Source: SCTM01 sp965279655
GTDB taxonomy: Bacteria; Pseudomonadota; Alphaproteobacteria; Rhodospirillales; Rhodospirillaceae
Direction: 5' to 3'
DNA length: 64,000 nucleotides
Assembly (NCBI GenBank): GCA_965279655.1
Contig: OZ257255.1
Span: 2,480,001 to 2,544,000 of the forward strand
The stretch's first letter is position 1. Each line of letters opens with the position of its first letter. Below, piece after piece: positions 33,663 through 41,601 of the stretch. Made by a program: the position numbers and the translations under genes. The notes beneath the pieces are model-generated. The model was given only the letters and a program-made list of their open reading frames with translations, searched no databases and had not been told where the DNA came from.

Positions 33663-34676
33663 TCACGTGGGCTTTGCGGTCGCGCCAGGCGCCGCCGTGG
33701 CCTGGCTCGGGAGAAAGGCGTCCACGAAGATGTGCTTGGAGGCCAATCCGCCCAGGAAGGCTTTGCGCTTAAGCGCGTTGACCATTTCCGGCGCGCCGCA
33801 GAGGAACATCCGCGTGCGCGTCTTTTCGGCCGGGATGGCGGCCAACACGATCTCTTCGATATTGCCGGGCCGGTAGAACTGTCCCGCGTCGCCCTGCAGG
33901 ACACACGGCACATAGCGGAAATTGGGATGCTGCCGGGCAAGCGCCTGCAGTTGCTTGACGAGGTACAGGTCCACGTCCTTCAGGGCGCCGTGAAACAGCT
34001 GCACCTCACCCTTGTGGCCGAGCGCCAGCGCCTGCTTCGTGATGCCGTAAAGCGGGGCGAGGCCGGTCCCGGTACCGGCGAGCACGATGGGATAGGCGTC
34101 GTCTTCCTCGCGCACATAGAAGCAGCTTCCGGCCGGGCCGCGGACGGTCAGGAACTCGCCCATCTCAGCCCTGTCCTTGAGGAAATTGCTCATTTGGCCG
34201 TCCTTCAACAGCCGTATGTGCAACTCGATGCGGCCATCCTTCATCGGATCGTTCGCGATCGAATAGCTGCGCGCGAGGCCGTCGCCGTTAATGAGCGTGA
34301 TGTACTGGCCGGGCTCGCAGGCGAAGCTTCCTTCGCCGCGCAATTCCAGGCGCATCACGTTGTGATTGAGCATGTCCTTGCCGACGATCAGCGCCCGCGT
34401 GTCGAGGCCGGCGCCGTCGGGAAGCCTGACGGCGATATCGTGTTCAGGCTTGCATTGGCAGGCCAGGAACAGGTTCTGCTTCTTGTAGGTCGGCTTCAGG
34501 CCTTTCTGCGCGGCCTCCGGTACTTCGCCATCCGTGACCTGCATCAAACAGGATTGGCAGACGCCGGATTTGCAGGCGTGCGGCACGCTGACCCCATTGC
34601 GCGACAAGCAATCGAGTACCGTTTCGTTGCTTTCGGAAGCAAAGCACTCGTCGCCAATGGAAATGCGTACCGTCAC
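33663..34676 (-). CDS. [2Fe-2S] ferredoxin/FAD/NAD reductase of the NO-defence operon
   Basis: A 337-aa electron-transfer flavoprotein. Order: N-terminal plant-type [2Fe-2S] ferredoxin with C35, C40, C43 and C73; FAD domain with 'ARSYSIAND'; NAD domain with 'GTGTGLAPLYGI'. GTG 34676 is taken as start because AGGAGC lies upstream; the frame remains open into the haemoglobin gene. The last gene of an nsrR-led operon, 25 bases after the truncated haemoglobin gene, so it most likely supplies electrons to that globin for NO dioxygenation. Similar fused reductases serve ring-hydroxylating oxygenases, but none is here. Confidence 0.88.
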   Translation of the reverse strand: MTVRISIGDECFASESNETVLDCLSRNGVSVPHACKSGVCQSCLMQVTDGEVPEAAQKGLKPTYKKQNLFLACQCKPEHDIAVRLPDGAGLDTRALIVGKDMLNHNVMRLELRGEGSFACEPGQYITLINGDGLARSYSIANDPMKDGRIELHIRLLKDGQMSNFLKDRAEMGEFLTVRGPAGSCFYVREEDDAYPIVLAGTGTGLAPLYGITKQALALGHKGEVQLFHGALKDVDLYLVKQLQALARQHPNFRYVPCVLQGDAGQFYRPGNIEEIVLAAIPAEKTRTRMFLCGAPEMVNALKRKAFLGGLASKHIFVDAFLPSQATAAPGATAKPT

Positions 34677-34701
34677 GTCTGCTGCTCCTGTAGCGGGACC
34701 C

Positions 34702-35067
34702 TTAGCGGCCCAGGACGTCGTTGCGCGCGCCTTCGGCGATGGCCGCGACCTCGGCGATGTCGGCCGCCGCGACGCCCAACTCCGCCAACGTGTTGCCCAG
34801 GTGCTCGATGACGACATCGACGTGCGAGCTGTTCAAGCCGCGCGCCACGAGGTGCTTGTGGCCCTCGCGCATATCCTTGCCGGTGTATTTGTTGGGTCCG
34901 CCGAAGGCCATCGTGAGAAACGCCTTCTGCTTGGCGATCTGACGATCCATGTCGGTGCCGTCGAAGAATCCGCTCACGCGGTCGTCGGCGAGCATCTTGC
35001 GATAGAAGATGTCGACCGCCGCGTCCACGGCGCCCGCGCCGCCCAGTCTCTCGTACAAAGAAGTCAC
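34702..35067 (-). CDS. Group I truncated haemoglobin
   Basis: A 121-aa globin of the trHbN type, which converts NO to nitrate with O2. The start 'MTSLYERLGGAGAVDAAVD' is typical; Tyr22 fits the distal B10 position and His70 in 'MREGHKHLV' the proximal haem ligand. It lies 31 bases after nsrR and 25 bases before the reductase, so all three genes should be co-transcribed leftward. The genomic context strongly supports NO detoxification. Confidence 0.92.
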   Translation of the reverse strand: MTSLYERLGGAGAVDAAVDIFYRKMLADDRVSGFFDGTDMDRQIAKQKAFLTMAFGGPNKYTGKDMREGHKHLVARGLNSSHVDVVIEHLGNTLAELGVAAADIAEVAAIAEGARNDVLGR

Positions 35068-35098
35068 GATGGTTTCCTTTTTTTGGTGGGTGATTGAT

Positions 35099-35500
35099 TC
35101 AGCGGGAAGAGGCGAGGGATTTCAGCGTGTGCCCCTCAAGCGCCTTCAGAAAAGATTGCGTTGCGCCGTGGAGCACGTGTTTCAATTTGCAGCTTCGGGT
35201 AATCCGGCATGTGTTCGTCGCCTTGTCGAAGCACTCCACGACGTCGAGCGGTTCGGTTTGCCGCACCAGCGCGGCGACATTGATCTTTTCCGGCGGCTTG
35301 GCGAGACGCAGCCCGCCGCCCTTGCCCTGGATGGACCGCACGTACCCGAGCTTCACCAGGTTGTGGGCGACCTTGACCAAGTGCGCCTTTGACACGCCAT
35401 ACCACTGCGCGATCTCGCCAATGGTGCAGGACGCATCGGGCCGTTCGGCGAGATAGAGCAACAGCCGGAGGGAGTAGTCGGAGAATTGGGTCAGTCGCAT
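35099..35500 (-). CDS. nsrR: NO-sensing Rrf2-family repressor NsrR
   Basis: A 133-aa Rrf2 transcription factor with an N-terminal winged helix ('MRLTQFSDYSLRLLLYLA', 'YGVSKAHLVKVAHNLVKLGY') and an iron-sulphur site with C90-x7-C98-x5-C104. The spacing also occurs in RirA, but the pattern 'GKGGGLRLAKP', 'TEPLDVVEC' and 'CRITRSCKLK' follows NsrR. NO attack on the cluster would relieve repression. It heads the operon with haemoglobin and reductase and has a palindromic operator 19 bases upstream, so it is probably autoregulated. Confidence 0.88.
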   Translation of the reverse strand: MRLTQFSDYSLRLLLYLAERPDASCTIGEIAQWYGVSKAHLVKVAHNLVKLGYVRSIQGKGGGLRLAKPPEKINVAALVRQTEPLDVVECFDKATNTCRITRSCKLKHVLHGATQSFLKALEGHTLKSLASSR

Positions 35501-35518
35501 CGGGACGTCCGCCGCTAG

Positions 35519-35541
35519 AACATATATTTGAAATAGATGTT
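35519..35541 (-). promoter_or_regulatory. NsrR-like operator
   Basis: Two 11-nt arms, AACATATATTT and AAATAGATGTT, are separated by one G; 10 of 11 positions are complementary. The layout equals the known NsrR site type (11-1-11 with ATTT/AAAT at the centre). It lies 19-41 bases upstream of the nsrR start codon. Confidence 0.8.
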
Positions 35542-35580
35542 ATGGTCCGGCCGGTCAATGCGGCTTATTTTTCGACACGA

Positions 35581-35594
35581 TTGATCTAGATCAA
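35581..35594 (-). promoter_or_regulatory. FNR/FixK/NnrR-type box
   Basis: TTGATCTAGATCAA is a perfect TTGAT-N4-ATCAA site. Its centre is 57.5 bases upstream of the NsrR operator centre. If it activates from -41.5, transcription would begin near 35546 and the NsrR operator would cover about +5 to +27, a good place for a repressor. Confidence 0.75.
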
Positions 35595-35716
35595 TGCCGT
35601 CGGGGGCGGTGGCGCGGTTCGCGCCGCGACAGGTTGGGCTCGCCTGTGGTCCGAGAGCGCATACGCCGGGACATCGCGCGCAACCTTATGATCGCGCTCA
35701 AGCGCCGCTGGCCGGC

Positions 35717-36652
35717 CTAGCGCGTGGGCTTCGCGGAATCAAGAAACTGCCGGACTGTCGCGGCGAATTGCGGCGCGCTGTTGAAATAGTATTCAGGCTT
35801 TAAATCCGGCAAATCCGCCAAATTTCCATTCTTCACGAATTTTGTCGCTTCGAGGGTCGGCGCCCGCATTTCGTTCCCCGGGATCACCAACAACACCGGC
35901 TGGGCAATCAGCGGCAAGCGGTCGCGCACGCGCCCGCCATAGGCATAGGCCGCATGGTGCCCGTGCTCTCGCCGGAATGTCGCCTGGAGGCTAGCGACGC
36001 GCACCTTGCCCCAATCTTCGTCGTTGAGATATTGGCGTGACGGACTCTTGAGCCATCGCGGCATCGAATCGACCACATAATTCACGAAGTCCACGGAGTT
36101 GTTGAGCTTGGGGATGGAGGCAATGGCCTGAAGGCGAACGTCTTCAGGAACTACCCACACACCCACCAACACGACGCGACGCACGATCTCCGGATGCCTG
36201 ACCGCGAGTTCGATCGCGATAAAGGCCCCCGTTTTATTGCCGAGCAAATCGACGGGATTCTTGGGCCCATATCCCATCTTGCTTAAGCCGCTCGCCATCG
36301 CATCGGCATAGTCTTCGATGGTGGGAATTTCCTTGGGACCTTCAGAGTTGCCATACCCCGGCGTATCCATCCCGAGTGTGACGCGGTCCCGGCCCAACTC
36401 CGGAATCAGGTTTCCGAATTCCACGGCGGAGTTCGACGTCTGGTGAAAAAGAACGACCGGCGTTTTGTCGACTGCGCCGCCGACCGGCTTCGAAATCGAA
36501 TAGTGCAATTCGCCGTAGGGAGACTCGGTGTAGCCGTGCCTCACTTTTGGAAGTTCGGCGGCATCAGCGGTGGCGGAAACGGCACACCCCATCAGCAATG
36601 CCGTGAGCACGATGCGACCAAATTTATCCAGCTTGGAAGATGCGTGTCGCAT
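35717..36652 (-). CDS. Exported alpha/beta-hydrolase-fold protein lacking catalytic residues
   Basis: A 311-aa protein with signal peptide ('IVLTALLMGCAVSATADA') and alpha/beta-hydrolase fold ('VVLFHQTSNSAVEF', 'TLGMDTPGYGNSEGP'). At the nucleophile elbow it reads 'LLGNKTGAF': the usual serine is Lys140. After about residue 230 there is no histidine at all, so the catalytic His is also missing. It probably is not a hydrolase; a binding or non-hydrolytic role is possible. GC content is a little lower than around. Stands alone, leftward, between the NO operon and uvrD. Confidence 0.8.
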   Translation of the reverse strand: MRHASSKLDKFGRIVLTALLMGCAVSATADAAELPKVRHGYTESPYGELHYSISKPVGGAVDKTPVVLFHQTSNSAVEFGNLIPELGRDRVTLGMDTPGYGNSEGPKEIPTIEDYADAMASGLSKMGYGPKNPVDLLGNKTGAFIAIELAVRHPEIVRRVVLVGVWVVPEDVRLQAIASIPKLNNSVDFVNYVVDSMPRWLKSPSRQYLNDEDWGKVRVASLQATFRREHGHHAAYAYGGRVRDRLPLIAQPVLLVIPGNEMRAPTLEATKFVKNGNLADLPDLKPEYYFNSAPQFAATVRQFLDSAKPTR

Positions 36653-36761
36653 GGGTCTTCACCTGTCCTGCGTGGGGCGTTTCCGTCGTCACCTATATCG
36701 GACAGTAGGAGATGTCGCGCGCCCGGGACACAGGGAAAACCGGGCCGAATTTCAGCGCGAT

Positions 36762-39071
36762 CTAATGTGCCAGGGTCACGAAGCTGTCCATCACGCGCTT
36801 CACGCCGGCTTTCTCGAAGTTGATCTCGAGCTTTGAGTCATCCACCTCGGTGACGATGCCGTAGCCGAACTTCTGGTGGAACACGCGGTCGCCGACGTCG
36901 ATGCCGCCCTGGGATTGGCGCGGGGCCACTTCCCACTTGGTATCCACGACCGGCGGGCGGCGCTGGGAGGAGAAGCTGCCGGGCGCGGCATTCCCCCACT
37001 TCGAGGTCATGCTCTGCCAACCTTCGGAGAAGCCGCGATTGCCGTATTGGCCCGCATCCGACTGCAGGCGGACGTTTTCCTTCGGCAGTTCGTCGATGAA
37101 ACGCGACGGCAGGCTCGACTGCCATTGCGCGAACACACGGCGATTGGCGGCGAAGGAAATGAACACCCGCTGGCGCGCGCGGGTGATGCCGACATAGGCG
37201 AGCCGCCGCTCCTCCTCCAAGGCCGCCTGGCCGTTCTCGTCGAGGGACCGGCGATTGGGGAAGATCTCTTCCTCCCAGCCCGGCAGGAACACGGCGTCGA
37301 ACTCCAGCCCCTTCGCGCCGTGCAGCGTCATCAATGACACCGCATCGTCGCTGGCGTTAGCGTCGTTCTCCATCACGAGGCTGACGTGATCGAGGAAGCC
37401 GGCGAGACTGTCCCATTCCGTCAGGCCGGTGGCGAATTCGCGCAAGTTGTCCAGCCGCCCCGGCGCTTCCGGCGACTTGTCGTTCTTCCACATCTCCAGG
37501 TAGCCCGCGTCCTCGAGCACCAGGGCGGTGAGCTCCGTGAGCGGCAGCGTCTCGCGCATGGTGCGCCAGCGGGCGAAGTTCGCCATGAGGTCGCGCAGGG
37601 TGCTGCGTACCTGGGGCCGCAGTTCGTCGGTCTCGATCATGCGCAGGGTCGCTTCCATCAGCGACACGCCCTGCGCCCGGCCGAGCACATGGAGCTTTTG
37701 TACGGTGGACTCGCCGATGCCGCGCTTGGGCTTGTTGACGATGCGCTCGAACGCGAGGTCGTCTTCCGGCTGATTGATGAGGCGCAGGTAGGCAAGCGCG
37801 TCGCGGATTTCGAGACGCTCATAAAAGCGCGGACCGCCGATGACGCGATACGGCACGCCGGTCTGGATCAGGCGTTCTTCGAACTCCAGCATCTGGAAGC
37901 CGGCGCGCACCAGGATGGCGATCTGGTTGAGCTTCTGGCCGCGGCGCTGGAGGGTTTCGATCTCCTCCACCACCCAGCGCGCTTCCTCCGCGCCATCCCA
38001 CAGGCCGCGCGCTTCGATCTGCTCGCCGTCGTCGATATTCGCGTGCCCGGTGCGCAGGGTCTTGCCGAGGCGATCCTCGTTGTGGGCGATCAGGTGCGAC
38101 GCGGCGGCGAGGATGGTGGGCGTGGAGCGGTAGTTGCTCTCCAGGCGAATGACCTTCGCGTTCGGGAAATCCTTCTCGAAGCGCAGGATGTTGCCCACCT
38201 CCGCGCCGCGCCAGGAATAGATCGACTGGTCGTCGTCGCCCACGCAGCACAGGTTCTTCTGCTTTTGGCTGAGCAGCCGCAGCCACAGGTACTGGGCCAC
38301 GTTGGTGTCCTGATACTCGTCCACCAGGATGTAGCGGAACTGATCCTGGTATTGCGCGAGCACGTCGGCGTGGGATTGGAAGATCGTGAGCCCGTGCAGA
38401 AGCAGATCGCCGAAGTCCGCGGCGTTCAGGGCCTTCAGCCGGTCTTGATACGCGGTGTAGAGCGCGAGCGCGCGGCCCGCGGCGAACTCGCTCTTCTCTC
38501 CGCCGGTGACCTTGTCCGGCGTGAGCCCGCGATCCTTCCAGCGCTGGATCACGCCCATGAGCGCCTGCGCCGGCCACTTCTTGGAATCGACGCCGTCGGC
38601 TTCCATCACCTGTTTGAGCAGACGGATCTGGTCGTCGGAATCGAGGATGGTGAAATTCGATTTCAGCCCGACCGCTTCCGCGTGGCGGCGCAGGATGCGC
38701 ACGCCGATGGCATGAAAAGTACCGAGCCACAGGGCTTCCGCCACGGGGCCGACCAGGGCACTCACCCGCTCGCGCATCTCGCGCGCGGCGCGGTTGGTGA
38801 AGGTGACGGACAGCACCTGCCAGGGCTTCGCCAGCCCCTTCGCCAGAATGTTGGCGAGGCGCGCGGTGAGCACGCGGGTCTTGCCGGTGCCCGCACCCGA
38901 CAGCACGAGTACCGGGCCTTCGGTAGCCTCCACCGCTTCGCGCTGTTCGGGATTGAGGCTGGTGATCCAGGCCGGCGGCGGGCCCATGGAAGCAGGCGCG
39001 GCGGTGGGGCCACGCGTCGGGGTGAACGGTGCGGGGATCGGGTCTTCGTCGAGCGCGAATGGGTCGGACAT
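36762..39071 (-). CDS. uvrD: ATP-dependent DNA helicase UvrD/PcrA
   Basis: A superfamily 1A 3'-5' helicase for excision and mismatch repair. The 769-aa protein has a Pro-rich N-terminal extension of about 40 residues, the Q motif 'LNPEQREAV', Walker A 'GAGTGKTRVLT', 'TFTNRAAREM', Walker B 'ILVDEYQDTN', 'DDDQSIYSWRGA', and motif VI 'RLAYVGITRARQRVFIS'. The C-terminus ('VFHQKFGYGIVTEVDDSKLE') is the Tudor-like end of PcrA/UvrD. ATG 39071 is preferred to the neighbouring GTG 39074. metF starts the next leftward unit upstream, 7 bases away. Confidence 0.95.
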   Translation of the reverse strand: MSDPFALDEDPIPAPFTPTRGPTAAPASMGPPPAWITSLNPEQREAVEATEGPVLVLSGAGTGKTRVLTARLANILAKGLAKPWQVLSVTFTNRAAREMRERVSALVGPVAEALWLGTFHAIGVRILRRHAEAVGLKSNFTILDSDDQIRLLKQVMEADGVDSKKWPAQALMGVIQRWKDRGLTPDKVTGGEKSEFAAGRALALYTAYQDRLKALNAADFGDLLLHGLTIFQSHADVLAQYQDQFRYILVDEYQDTNVAQYLWLRLLSQKQKNLCCVGDDDQSIYSWRGAEVGNILRFEKDFPNAKVIRLESNYRSTPTILAAASHLIAHNEDRLGKTLRTGHANIDDGEQIEARGLWDGAEEARWVVEEIETLQRRGQKLNQIAILVRAGFQMLEFEERLIQTGVPYRVIGGPRFYERLEIRDALAYLRLINQPEDDLAFERIVNKPKRGIGESTVQKLHVLGRAQGVSLMEATLRMIETDELRPQVRSTLRDLMANFARWRTMRETLPLTELTALVLEDAGYLEMWKNDKSPEAPGRLDNLREFATGLTEWDSLAGFLDHVSLVMENDANASDDAVSLMTLHGAKGLEFDAVFLPGWEEEIFPNRRSLDENGQAALEEERRLAYVGITRARQRVFISFAANRRVFAQWQSSLPSRFIDELPKENVRLQSDAGQYGNRGFSEGWQSMTSKWGNAAPGSFSSQRRPPVVDTKWEVAPRQSQGGIDVGDRVFHQKFGYGIVTEVDDSKLEINFEKAGVKRVMDSFVTLAH

Positions 39072-39078
39072 CACCGCG

Positions 39079-39948
39079 TCAGACTTTGGTCCGGAGACCC
39101 AGCATGTGGCAGATGGCGTAGGTCAAATCGGCCCGGTTCAAGGTGTAGAAATGGAAATCCTTCACGCCTTCGCGTTCCAGCGTGCGCACCAGTTCGGCGA
39201 TCTGCGTCGCGGCCAGCAGCTTGCGGGTCTCGACATCTTCTTCCAGCCCGGCGAAGAGATCGAACATGCGCTGCGGCACCTTGGTGCCCATCTTGATGCA
39301 GGACTTCAGGGTCGCGGTATTGGTGGCGACGATGATGCCCGGCACCAGCGGCACGCCCAGGCCCGCGGCCTTGTCGCGAAAGCGCAAGAACGCCTCGGGG
39401 TCGAAGAACGACTGGGTGATGGCGCGCGACGCCCCGGCGCCGACTTTCCGTTTGAGGTTTTCGAGATCGTCCTCGGGGCTACGCGCCTCGGGATGCACTT
39501 CCGGATAGGCGGCGACGCTGATCTCGAAGTCGGCGACCTTCTTCAGGCCGGCGATCAAATCCGCCGCATAGGCGTAGCCGCCGGGGTGCGGCGCGTACTT
39601 CGTCTGGCCTTCGGGCGGATCGCCGCGCAGGGCGACAATGTGACGGATGCCGGACTGCCAGTAATGCTTGGCGACGTCGTCGATCTCGGCGCGGGTGGCG
39701 CCGACACAGGTGAGGTGAGCGGCGGCCTGGATACCCCGCTCGCGCTGAATGCGGGTGACGGTGTCGTGGGTGCGTTCCCGGGTGGACCCGCCGGCGCCAT
39801 AGGTCACCGACATGAAAGCGGGCCGTAGCGGCGCGAGCCGTTCGATCGACGCCCACAGCTGTTCGTGCATCTTCTCCGTCTTTGGCGGGAAGAACTCGAA
39901 GGACACGGAGATCGGGGCGGGCGCAGGGGCGGCAGTCACGGTCGGCAC
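39079..39948 (-). CDS. metF: Methylenetetrahydrofolate reductase
   Basis: An FAD enzyme that makes 5-methyl-THF for methionine synthesis. The 289-aa protein carries 'SFEFFPPKTEKM' with the catalytic Glu, 'SVTYGAGGSTRERT', 'ALRGDPPEG' and 'QSFFDPEAFLRFRD', all typical. It is 7 bases upstream of uvrD and probably co-transcribed. No SAM riboswitch is recognised in the 157 bases to mlaA. Confidence 0.95.
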   Translation of the reverse strand: MPTVTAAPAPAPISVSFEFFPPKTEKMHEQLWASIERLAPLRPAFMSVTYGAGGSTRERTHDTVTRIQRERGIQAAAHLTCVGATRAEIDDVAKHYWQSGIRHIVALRGDPPEGQTKYAPHPGGYAYAADLIAGLKKVADFEISVAAYPEVHPEARSPEDDLENLKRKVGAGASRAITQSFFDPEAFLRFRDKAAGLGVPLVPGIIVATNTATLKSCIKMGTKVPQRMFDLFAGLEEDVETRKLLAATQIAELVRTLEREGVKDFHFYTLNRADLTYAICHMLGLRTKV

Positions 39949-40105
39949 TTTCTAATGAGTATCCAAGGGGAGCGGAACAAACCACGATCACCCGGGGTTT
40001 GTACACCCCGTCTGGCGCGACCGCGGGATTCCATGTTAACCCTGGGTTCCCGCCCTGCTTTCGCAATGTTTTCCGCCGCTTAGGCGGATCGACCGAGGCC
40101 TCGCC

Positions 40106-40909
40106 GTGACCATTGCCGCCACCCGCCTGCTCGCCATCGCCGCTGTCCTTGTGCTGGGCGGTTGCGCCACCGCCAAGCCGCCCGCCAACGATCCGGCGGC
40201 GCTGCGGGCCTTCCAACAGATCAACGACCCGTACGAGCCGACCAACCGGGTGATGTTCAAGATCGACCAGGGCCTCGACGCGGTGCTGATCCGGCCGATC
40301 ACGAAGACCTATGACTTCGTGGTGCCGAAGCCGGCGCGCAACGGCGTGACCAACGCGATCGCCAACCTGCGTTCGCCGATCACCTTCGTAAACGACGGGC
40401 TGCAGGCCCAAGCCAACCGGGCCGGGATTACCCTCTGGCGCCTGATCATCAACAGCACGTTGGGCATCGGCGGTCTGTTCGACGTGGCAGACAAGCTGGG
40501 CGTGCCCGGACATACCGAGGACTTCGGCCAGACGCTGGCCGTGTGGGGCGCGGGCGAAGGCGCGTACATCTACCTCCCGATCCTCGGGCCGTCCGGCGTG
40601 CGCGACGGCATCGGGCTGGGCGTGGACAACTTCGGCCTCGATCCGGTCGCCTGGTATTCTTACAACCCCCACAACATCCAGTGGATCCAGTGGGCCTATC
40701 TCGGCGCCGAACTGATCGACGCCAAATCCACCACCATGGCGACCACGGACGAGTTGAAGAAATCCTCGATCGACTACTACGCCGCGCTGCGTTCGGCCTA
40801 TCGCCAGTACCGGGCGAAGGAAATCCGCAACGGCGCGGCTCCGCCGGCCGGCTCCATGCCCAGCTTCGACGACGAAGACGGCGACCCCTTTGCCCCGGAA
40901 AAGCCGTAA
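40106..40909 (+). CDS. mlaA: Phospholipid-binding lipoprotein MlaA (VacJ)
   Basis: An outer-membrane lipoprotein that removes mislocalised phospholipid from the outer leaflet. The 267-aa protein begins at GTG 40106 with lipobox LGGC (Cys20). The MlaA domain shows 'INDPYEPTNRVMFKID', 'NLRSPITFVNDGLQ', 'GIGGLFDVADKLG' and 'GPSGVRDGIG'. The C-terminus is acidic ('FDDEDGDPFAPE'). mlaC follows 38 bases later; the ABC part of the Mla system is not in the window. Confidence 0.93.
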   Translation: MTIAATRLLAIAAVLVLGGCATAKPPANDPAALRAFQQINDPYEPTNRVMFKIDQGLDAVLIRPITKTYDFVVPKPARNGVTNAIANLRSPITFVNDGLQAQANRAGITLWRLIINSTLGIGGLFDVADKLGVPGHTEDFGQTLAVWGAGEGAYIYLPILGPSGVRDGIGLGVDNFGLDPVAWYSYNPHNIQWIQWAYLGAELIDAKSTTMATTDELKKSSIDYYAALRSAYRQYRAKEIRNGAAPPAGSMPSFDDEDGDPFAPEKP

Positions 40910-40947
40910 GCACCCGTTAAGTGACGCCCTCCGTCTGAGGTGATTCG

Positions 40948-41568
40948 ATGAACCGTCGCCGCTTTATCCTGACGTCCGCCACCGCGCTGACGTTCCCGAC
41001 GCTCCTGCTCGCGCAGGACTGGAAGACCGATCCGTCGGCTTTCGTCAGCCACTTCGCGCAGGTCGGCATCGTCGACGTGCTGGAAGCCAAGATCAGCGCC
41101 GCGGAAAAGGCGCAGCGGTTCCGCACGCTGTTCAAGTCCCTGTTCGACATTCCGGCCATCGCGCGCTTTGTGGTCGGGCGCTTCTGGCGCACGGCGCAGC
41201 CGGCGGAGCAGGAGAAGTTCCTCAAGGTGTTCGAGGACGTGATCGTCTACACCTGGAACCGGCGCTTCTCCGAGTACAGCGGCCAGACGCTGAAGGTTGA
41301 ATCCACCGCGCCCGACGGGGCGGACGGCAGCGTCGTAAACTCCCGCATCGTCGGCAAGAGCTCCAGCGATTCCTTCGCGGTGCAGTGGCGCCTGCGCAAA
41401 CGGGACGACAGCCTGCGGGTGGTGGACGTGATCATCGAAGGCGTGAGCATGGCGATCACCTATCGCCAGGAATACGCCACCATCATCTCCCAGCAAGGCG
41501 GTCTGCCGGGCCTGATCAGCGCCCTCGAAATCCGCGCGCAAGAATTGGCCAAGCAACAGGCGGGCTAG
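40948..41568 (+). CDS. mlaC: Periplasmic phospholipid-binding protein MlaC
   Basis: The soluble shuttle between MlaA and the inner-membrane transporter. The 206-aa protein has an export signal with 'NRRRFILTSATALTFPTLLLA' split around a twin-arginine-like RRRF, then 'FRTLFKSLFDIPAIARFVVG', typical of MlaC ('LxxxFDxxxIARFVLG'), and 'VQWRLRKRDDSLRVVDVIIE' followed by 'GVSMAITYRQEY'. It stands directly behind mlaA. Confidence 0.92.
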   Translation: MNRRRFILTSATALTFPTLLLAQDWKTDPSAFVSHFAQVGIVDVLEAKISAAEKAQRFRTLFKSLFDIPAIARFVVGRFWRTAQPAEQEKFLKVFEDVIVYTWNRRFSEYSGQTLKVESTAPDGADGSVVNSRIVGKSSSDSFAVQWRLRKRDDSLRVVDVIIEGVSMAITYRQEYATIISQQGGLPGLISALEIRAQELAKQQAG

Positions 41569-41601
41569 ACGCGAGGCCGCCTCCGGTGCTTCCCTGTAGG
41601 C

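Noticed and set aside
35099..35500. RirA instead of NsrR for the Rrf2 regulator
   Set aside because: The cysteine spacing would allow it, but sequence pattern, operator type and NO-related neighbours favour NsrR.
35594..35803. A 69-codon plus-strand frame starting at the FNR-type box
   Set aside because: No ribosome-binding site, Arg/Ala/Gly-rich product, and it overlaps both the control region and the 3' end of the next gene.
37386..39296. A 636-codon plus-strand frame opposite uvrD and the end of metF
   Set aside because: It crosses two genes with complete motifs and shows no family likeness.
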